Of a stretch of DNA of 64,000 nt, positions 51,301 to 60,300 are shown one piece after another. The notes below the pieces were generated by a model. The model searched no databases. It saw only the letters and a list, made by a program, of their open reading frames with translations, and was not told the origin of the DNA. Location of the stretch: positions 1,426,001-1,490,000 of the forward strand of contig OX442321.1 in NCBI GenBank assembly GCA_949358305.1. Reading direction: 5' to 3'. The translations under genes were made by a program, and so were the position numbers. How positions within the stretch are numbered: the first letter of the stretch is position 1; every line of letters starts with the position of its first letter. The stretch comes from Strigamia acuminata (Eukaryota; Arthropoda; Chilopoda; Geophilomorpha; Linotaeniidae).

Positions 51301-54300
51301 CGCAAGGGACCCGAAAAATCGGTTCGTTATAATGAAAGTTCATTATATCAAATTTTTTTAAGATGGTGTTCTATGGCCAACCAACCACGCCATTTTTAAC
51401 AATTAGTTACAACAAAAAAATCGTTATATCGCAGTTCATTTCAATGAGGCTTGATTGTATAATGGTCTAGGTCAGGGGTTCCCAAACTTTTTAGCATCGC
51501 GCCCCATTTTTAAGCAAGGTGATCTTCCGTGCCCCAATTCATCTACCGGTGCATTAAAGTTTTCAAAAATTAACGACTAAAAAGAAAAAAAAAAGAAAAA
51601 AAAATTTTACATACGTTTGCAAAAAATAATTTTAGTGCACTATTCTGGAAGGGGGGGCGTCAAGTCTACAAGTTAGTTAGATTGTTACAATTGTACCGTT
51701 GCGTCTCACCAAAAATCAGCTCGCGCCCCACCAGTGAGGCGCACCTCACAATTTGGGAAACGCTGGTCTAGGCTCTTATTTAAAGCCAGTCCGCCATTTT
51801 GTCATTTGGGATTAGTCATTTAACACAATACTTACTGCTGGATCAAATCTGCTGTCAGTATATGCATCCGCTATGTTGACCGTCTAAAAGAGGACAAATA
51901 ACTGAATCTTTAAGCCGTTGAATCAATATTTGGGATTTTACCTGTCCAGTTGTAGCCACGTGACCGCTAATTCCAATATTAATGGGAAATCTTCCTTCGA
52001 ACGGACTAGAAATGAGGAAAATGAAAAAGTTGTTTTTACTCGGTTCTCTCAAATGCCAAAAGGTTAGTATTAAAAAAATAAGCTATAAAATCCCAGTGCT
52101 TTTGTATAGCACCAAATTTATTGGCTCCAAACAAAAAAGCAAAAAGCAGAGACACTTTGTATAGAAAAAGGTCAAAGCCTCAAAGTTACATCAGAAATGC
52201 AAGATAACTATAGTGAAATGAAATTGGAATCCAAAAAGCAATGAGAATTTATCAAATTGAAGATATTCATGAGTCAAGGAAACTCAATTTGCATAGAATA
52301 ATGCAGAAAAACTTTTGGAAAACAATTTTTCTATTGTTGGTGTGAAATATAAACTAGGGCTCAAATTCAATGCTAAAATTCATATCTGCAAAGTATTAAA
52401 TGCTTTAAAGAGAATCTGCAATGAAAACAAATCAATACAAGTAGGTGCGTTCAATTTGCGAAAGGAAAGATTCTTCTTTCCTTTTCTTCCTTGTGACACC
52501 GAAAGTGATGTAAAAACGTCATTACTTCCAAAATTCCTCGGTGAAAAATATTCTTGGTCAAAACTAATCCTGGTTGAACATAATCCTGGCTGAAAATATT
52601 CCTGGTCGAAAGGAATCCAGGTCGAAAATAATCCCTCATTGCAACTGTCTTGCACCTGGCAAGAGATCTTTTGTTCCTGACAAAACTTCCTGGTAACCTG
52701 AGTTTGACCCCTCAGTCAAACTTTCGTGGCAGCAATTTAGAATACAGTTGTAAAAACAAAAATCCGAGCGAAGTTTTGTTTTTACAGATTTTAGTCTTGA
52801 ATTTGTGTATCCATTGTTTATAAACACTCCACAAACAGAAAAAACAATCTTTGAACACATTTATTCATAATTATGCTCAAGAGGATCCCTGGAATCTTTG
52901 CTCCCATTGGCCTAGTCTGGTTACTCAGACCTGTAGTCGAAGTTCTACGACGAGGAAAAGTAGTTTCAAATAATTTTAATTCTTTTTTAGTATAATGATG
53001 ATTGAAATGATGTAATTTTAATGTTATTCTGGAATAAAATATATTTTCTATTTTTAAAATAAAGTTTTATGTTTTTTTTATATTTTAAAATGCATGTCAG
53101 TTTAGTTATTGCTTGCTTCGTCTGAAAGCAAACGTAGCCTTGGTAATCGATTACAATGTCTGTACATCCTTCCAATTCTGGTGTTTTGGGTCTTTTTTTA
53201 TGTATCACTACACAAGTAAAATGGCTCGCCCAATGGGAGCAAAGATTCCACGGATCCTCTTGAATGTGAACAGAGTATAGGCGTGTTTTTATCGCTGCTT
53301 TAGCCATTTGTAAAAACAAATACTTTGTTTACATGCACGGAAAATTTCTAGTGAGATGAAATATTCCTTGTGCACAACTGTCATGTAAACAGGGATGACA
53401 AGGATTATTCGAGTAGTGAATAATCCCTTGCAGAAGGTTGTTTAATTCGAGTGAACTCGAACAATTTTTATTGCCCATGTGTAGATCGGTTCCAGCACTT
53501 CCCCATTGGTCGAAAACCAAAAGTGATCACGAATTATTTTCTGCATGTAAACAACAATTTTATCTCGAATTATTCACCCCTCGAAATATTCGATGCATGT
53601 AAACGTAGTAAAAGTGGCTATACGTTCATGTCCAACACAACGTATTATTTTCATGACATGCTGTGATTGGTTGAAAGATGCATTGAGATACATTGATGAA
53701 AATACTCGGTTCAGTTAATGTTGCTAAAAATGAATAAGGTTAGATTTAGAAGTTAGAAAAAAAGATGATTAAACCTTGAAAACATCGTTTTGAGAAAACG
53801 TGCGTTGAGGAAACGAACCAACATCAATAGATCTCAACCAATCACAGCGCGTCATTAAAATAATACGTTCACGTCCACAAACATAGCCCAGGGGGTTCGA
53901 CAATCAGAATCTCCGTGTCATAGACTCGAATCTTTCATAGGATTCAGTTGGTATTCGGAAAGATTTAGATGATTATTTTAATAAAACAAGTAAACATCCG
54001 TAATGCGTCCATGCATTACAAATTAGAATTCTAAACCCCTAAACCGAATGCAAATGCGCAATGTAGACGCTTCCGGAAATGACGTCATATGACGTAAAAT
54101 TGAAATGAAGCTGGAAGTGCGCGGACGGAAAGACAGACATGACCGTTTTAATAGACTTTATAAACATCAGGTTTAGAAGTGTAAAAGTCGAAAATATTTT
54201 AACTTTTGTCCAATTTTCGACAAAAAATTCAAATTTTTTTATAAAATGTAAAGATTCAGGATTCGGAGATTCGGAACGGGTTTCGAAAACCCATGTCAGA

Positions 54301-57300
54301 CATCCGGTTGAATGTCGTACCCCCTGACATAGCCACTCCCTTATAAAAACCCCAGAACAATTTAAACAGAAACTTTGAGTGCACTTCCTCATGCAATCTA
54401 AACTCGATTTCTCAAATTTCCCGTAACCAGATCCCATTTTACCCTAACCCTAATAAATTAAAGACTTGTATGCATTAAACGTTGACACATACACGAAATA
54501 AATCACAAAATGCTAATAAAAACCCAACTTGTTTCCTTTATGAATGCTCATTCTGTACTGTACCTCGTTCGAACATCTGTTTCTTCGTTTTTCAAATCAT
54601 TTTCCTCCAGGTCAAACACTCGAGAGAAAGATCCCTTCAAGTATATAAAAAAAGAGAAAAGAAAAAATATCAACTCGTTGCCATGGATACCCTAAGTCGG
54701 ATGAACGCGTCTCTGTGGTGTGTGAAATATGTGTTTGTGTTTAAAAAAAATAAAAAATAAAAAAATCTCTTAAAGGTGGTAATAAATCATAAAAGCACGA
54801 CAAATGAGTAAATCAAATGTGAAAAGCAGAGAAATGGAATTAAGTGGAATGGAAATTGGCAAATTTATTATTTGTTTTTGATTTTGTTTCTGTTTTCAAT
54901 CTGTAGCAGGAAATGCGATTAAAGTGTTTGGCAGCTTGTTTTGAGTCGTTATTTTGTACATGAAAGTCCCATTTAAACTCTCACGACCCGAGTGCTCATC
55001 GTCAGGACACCACAAACTCCGTCTTTTCATACAAATTTAATCACTCTCTTCTCTCGATTTCCCCGGTTGCCGCTTGAGTGGAATTAATAAAATTTTAAAA
55101 CGCAACTTTCGGCAGGAAAAGGGAAAAGAAAAAGTACAAGTGTCGCTTAATATTTTTCCAGGAAGTGTTATTAAATTATTTAAAAATATTTACATTTTAA
55201 AGTGATTAAGAAATAAATTGATGAAAAATAAAGGTGGAAACCGACGCTAATCAGAGTGCATTGGTTCTGACCAGTTTTGGATTGCAAATCAAATTTTAAG
55301 AATAGGATATATGATCGACTTTTCAAATGTTAAAACCAGAAATTAATTTTTTGGACAAAATATTTTTTTAAAAAAATACATTTTTAGGCCAAAAACATCT
55401 AATTTTTGCCAAAATAATTTTTTTAAAAAATGCATTTTTAGGCCAAAAACATCTAATTTTTGCCAAAAACATCCAATTTTTGCCAAAAACATCTAATTTT
55501 TGCCAAAAACATCTAATTTTTGCCAAAAACATCTAATTTTTGCCAAAAACATCTAATTTTTGCCAAAAACATCTAATTTTTGCCAAAAACATCTAATTTT
55601 TGCCAAAAACATCCAATTTTTGCCAAAAAACATCCAATTTTTGCCTAAAACATCCAATTTTAGACCAAACAATTCATCTTTTGTGTGTAAAAAATTGAAC
55701 TGAAATGGCCCACCTCTTTGTACATTTTCTGCCCCTGGATAAACATTTATAAATTTCATATCAACGAATGTATATTTTTGCAACGTTCTTATTATTTCTT
55801 GTTATCTTCTACCAGAACGATTTTCTGAAGAATATGTCTTAGACATTCCCGCAGTTGGCTGCGTTCTTCATCGACCCACATAGTGAGTGATATACCGCTC
55901 GGAGCTGTAATTTGTCGCCGTATAGTTTGTTTTTGCCTCGTACGTGATCGTCATGTACACAGGTACAATCTCGACAAAAAACTTCTCTTCTGTTCAGCTG
56001 TTTTACGTTTATCTATCATTATTTGCCCAATCTATCTTTTAATACTGCTGTTAGGGTAAGACGAGAGACCAGTCAAAATTGATGTCATTGAATCTCAATG
56101 GATTTTTATGCCACCTGGTAGATAAACTTAAAACAGCTAAACTGAAAGAAAGTTTTTTTTGTCCACGACTGTTCATATAAAATAATAATCTTTAGCTCAC
56201 TAATCAAAGAATTAAATAAAATTTAATGTTTTCGGTTATAACGCAAAATTATAATTATACTCGTAAACTTATTATACGGCTCGGCTTATTTTCACATTAT
56301 TTGATCAGTACTTCAAAGAAATAAACCAGGGAGCTATAGTCTAGTTTTTCTCAAGAAATCAAATTCCTTTTTTTATTTTTTCCAGCCCAAACCCAAAAGT
56401 TGTGTGCGGCATCGTTGCAAAACACACCAAATGCGGCTTCACCACACAACATGAAATTTCCGTACCTTTGAGGCTTCGTGGACCAGCAAGACTTGACATC
56501 TCTCGCATCTGAGAAGGGACTGCGTATGTGTCATGATCCTATAGACCACGTGCTCAATCGTAGTTTGTTTTTCAAAAATCATTCGAGCCAAATCTAAAAG
56601 AACCTAAAAAAAAAAATAAGTATTCTGAATTAAAATTGTTTGCCCCTTAAAGCTCCAGCATAACTTTTAAGCTGGCTTTGCTGCAATAGTAAAGAGCGCT
56701 TCAGTCAATAGCTTTTGGCTTTTACCAGTAGTGTTTAAAATCACCACCAGATGGTTCAAACTTACAGTACCGCCTCGTTTAAACGCCCGGGCATTTAATT
56801 TTTTTGAGGCGCCAATTTGAAGCCCAGCGTCTATTCGAGCCCGGCGCAAAACCAAAAAATCTGCAATTTTCTGCAAAAAAATCTGCAATTTTCTGCAAAA
56901 AAATCTGCAATTATCTGCAAAAAAATCTGCAATTTTCTGCAAAAAAATCTGCAATTTTCTGCAAAAAAATCTGCAATTTTCTGCAAAAAAATCTGCAATT
57001 TTCTGCAAAAAAATCTGCAATTTTCTGCAAAAAAATCTGCAATTTTCTGCAAAAAAATCTGCAATTTTCTGCAAAAAAATCTGCAATTTTCTGCAAAAAA
57101 ATCTGCAATTTTCTGCAAAAAAATCTGCAATTTTCTGCAAAAAAATCTGCAGTTTTCTGCAAAAAAATCTGCAATTTTTGGCGACACATCGCTTAATCGT
57201 GGCCGGCCCCAATTCCGTAAATCGCAGATGTCTGCCCGGCGCCAAAACAGGCCTGGCGTCTTCTTAATGAACCCGGGCGTTTAAACGAGGCAGTACGGTG

Positions 57301-60300
57301 TTTATTATTATTATTTACGTATTGCGAACTAACAACAAACATAACGGCACTTTAACCAATCGATCTGAAAATTGTCCCTAAACGCAAAATGCCTTATACC
57401 AAAACGAGTAAATTTTATCCTTATGCTTCCGGGGGTTAAAATTTTAAAAAAAATCGCCATAGCAACACCAGCTAAGCAGATTTGAATAACGTATTACCTG
57501 GTTGCGTTTGTTTTCCAGCTGAGAACGTTCGTATATCTGAGCATTGCGGATTCCTATTCCACAAAATTGCAAATAAGATGCAAACACCTGCGTAAACAAG
57601 CGATAAGAAATGAGTCATCATGCAGAAATCATCCAATTACTTTTTCATCATTCTCGTCGAATGGTTCGTCACCCTTGAGGCCGATTTTATTGATCACTTG
57701 GGCAACACCCAAAACTTCACCACCCACGTCCTTGATTGGCATGCACAGCATACTCCGGGTCTTGTAGCCGGTCACTTGGTCAATGTCGTGATTGAATCTC
57801 GCATCCTGCAGTTGAAATTTCGTATTAATCGTGATTCGTGATTGTGTTTTGATTTGCTTAAGTTGTGTTTATGCTTCTGGGTTTGGATGGAAATTATAAT
57901 TTTTAATTTTAGAATGATTTGAGTTTGAGTGTAATTAGGAAATATGATCGGTCAGTTGAGAGAGTTGATGGCTTTTTTGATTTGTTTTTTCTTCTAAATT
58001 ATAGTATTTTTTTAATTTTTTTTTTTATAGTTTTCAAAAATATTTTTTCAAATTGTATAAATTTTTTTTTTTAATTTTTGTTTTTTAAAAAGAATTTTAG
58101 AATTTTCTTAAAAAGAATTTTAGAATTATCTTAGAATTTTAGAATTTTCTTAAAAAGAATTGTAGGATTTTCTTTAAAATTTTTAGAATTTTCTTAGAAT
58201 TTTAGATTTTTCTTAAAAAGAATTGTAGAATTTTCTTTAAAAAATTTTTAGAATTTTCTTAAATAGAATTTTCGAATTTTTGAATTATTTTCAAATTTCT
58301 AATTTTAAAATTATTTTTAGTTTTCTAATTTTAGAATTATTTTTAATCTTCTAATTTTCTAATTATTTTCAATTTTCTAAATTTTCTTGCATTTTCTCAA
58401 TTTTCTTGCATTTTCTCAATTTTCTTGCATTTTCTCAATTTTCTTGCATTTTCTTGCATTTTCTCAATTTTCTTGCTGTTCTAAAATTTTTCAACAGATT
58501 TATCTGCCAATTTATTTTCCCAAAGTCTATAAATTCTTCCAAATTTTCTTTAAAAATTTAAAAAATTTAAAAACTTCTCCCTTCATCTTTAGCTTTCCAA
58601 GCGCACATAATCCCAGTAATTTAATATGCATCGAAACGATCTAACCCATGTGATTCTCCCCCTAATCTCCATATCCCCAGTCTACAAAAATCTCGCCATC
58701 ACAAATCATTCCACTCATTATCAATCATCCCAAAAACAATAAAAAACAAACTAAAAAAAAAACCCAATAAGCCATCCTCTGTAAAAATAATAATTCCTTG
58801 AACAAGTGCAACAACATATCTCTTTTCACAAGATTTCCCACCAAATAATTGCACAACCAATTAGTTGCACACATGTGCAGACCCAACTTGCACTAATGAT
58901 CCATCATGTCATTGTCCACAAAAAAATCACTATCAGTCTAGTCTAGTGGCTAAAATCCCAACTAATAACACAAGATAAGACAAACCATAAAACAAAAACC
59001 ATCAACACCCTTACATCACACTAAAACCTTGACTGTACTCATGCATATTGATCAGTACAGCAAACCAATATAGACAAGACACCACTCTCACATATAAGCC
59101 TAACTTATCTCCACAGCTGTCTTGTAAATTTCTCTCCATTTCCCCAATGCCAACTTTAAAGCCAAGTTAGAATAAGCCGCAAGACTACATCTTAATGCTA
59201 AATTTATACTGCGTGATACCGGGCCCTAAGCGTGCTCTTCTTGCGTCTGTGCAATGATCCGGCCATATCATTCAAAAATACACTGAAATTGTATTGCAAT
59301 GTATTGCGGCTCTTTGAAGGAATAACTGCAATCGTCGACGACTACTTCGATTTCCGTTTTTCATAAAAAAAATACTCCGTAATACTTTTTCTGTGTTTAA
59401 CGTAACGAACGTAGCACACATTCAACGTTTGTTAACGTTAATACAAAACATACAGTATTACACAGTTTGCGGCAGGTACTTTTCCCTTACAATTATGACA
59501 TTTTTTACACAATATTTAGTGTAAGATAAAAGTGGGTTGCGGTTGAAGTTTTAAGTTATAGTTATAAAATTAGAGTTAACCTTATACATGTCAAGCAATC
59601 ACCGAAACTAGTGTCTGCGCACGGTATCTTGATGCTAAATTCGTACTGCGCATCCCATTTTGCGCAGACGATATTCTAATTCCAGTTGTTATATGATAGT
59701 ATTAAGCCTAATATTAGGCCTAATAATGCTAAAATAACGTAAATAAACAAAAATATTTTGGTACTACGTTGTAAATTACTTTTAATTAGGGGCCGTCCAT
59801 AAATTACGTAACGCCTGGGGGGGGGGGAGGGGGTTTCAAATTTTGTTACGGGTTGTTACGACGGGGAGGGGGGGGGTTCTTAATAATGTTACGTAACAAA
59901 TTTTTTTTTAACATTTTTAAAAAAAATTTTAAATTTTTTTAAATTTTTGAAAATTTGTGAAATTTTTAAAAAATTTTTGGAAAAATTTTTGAAATTTTTG
60001 AAAACTTTTGTATTATAAGCTTGTATCAAATTTTTCTTTTTGGGGGGAGGGGGTGGTGAGTTTTGTTACGTAATATAATATTCTAGGGGGGGTTTGTGGA
60101 TTTGTTACGACCTTGTTACAAGGGGGGGGAGGGGGTCTAAAAATCAAAAAATCAGCGTTACGTAATTTATGGACGGCCCCTTATGAGTTTATTGTTGTTT
60201 GTTTACTTTATTTTAGCATTATTAGGCCTAATATTAGGCTTAACACTGCTAAATAACAACTAGAATTAGAAAATCGTCTGCGCAGAATGGGATGTGCAGT

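Larger units (their letters stand above)
56640..57435. mobile_element. V-family MITE split by a U-family element
   Basis: Left part AGCTCCAGCATAACTTTTAA and CCACCAGATGGTTCAAACTT; right part ACGGCACTTTAACCAATCG, CTGAAAATTGTCCCTAAACG and ATCCTTATGCTTCCGGGGG then TTAA. The missing middle is replaced by 56764-57300. Fills most of the intron between PDE exons 3 and 4. Confidence 0.76.

Noticed and set aside
55800-55905. An exon-like minus-strand frame ([20 protein letters not shown]) placed between PDE exons 4 and 5
   Set aside because: The nucleotides match 5.8S rRNA, and the phase does not fit; exon 5 was found at 54564-54634 instead.
56667-57284. Open frames of 92 to 192 codons on both strands (KICNFLQ and FFAENCR repeats)
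   Set aside because: They are translations of a 22-bp array with no stops in most frames and exist in several frames at once.
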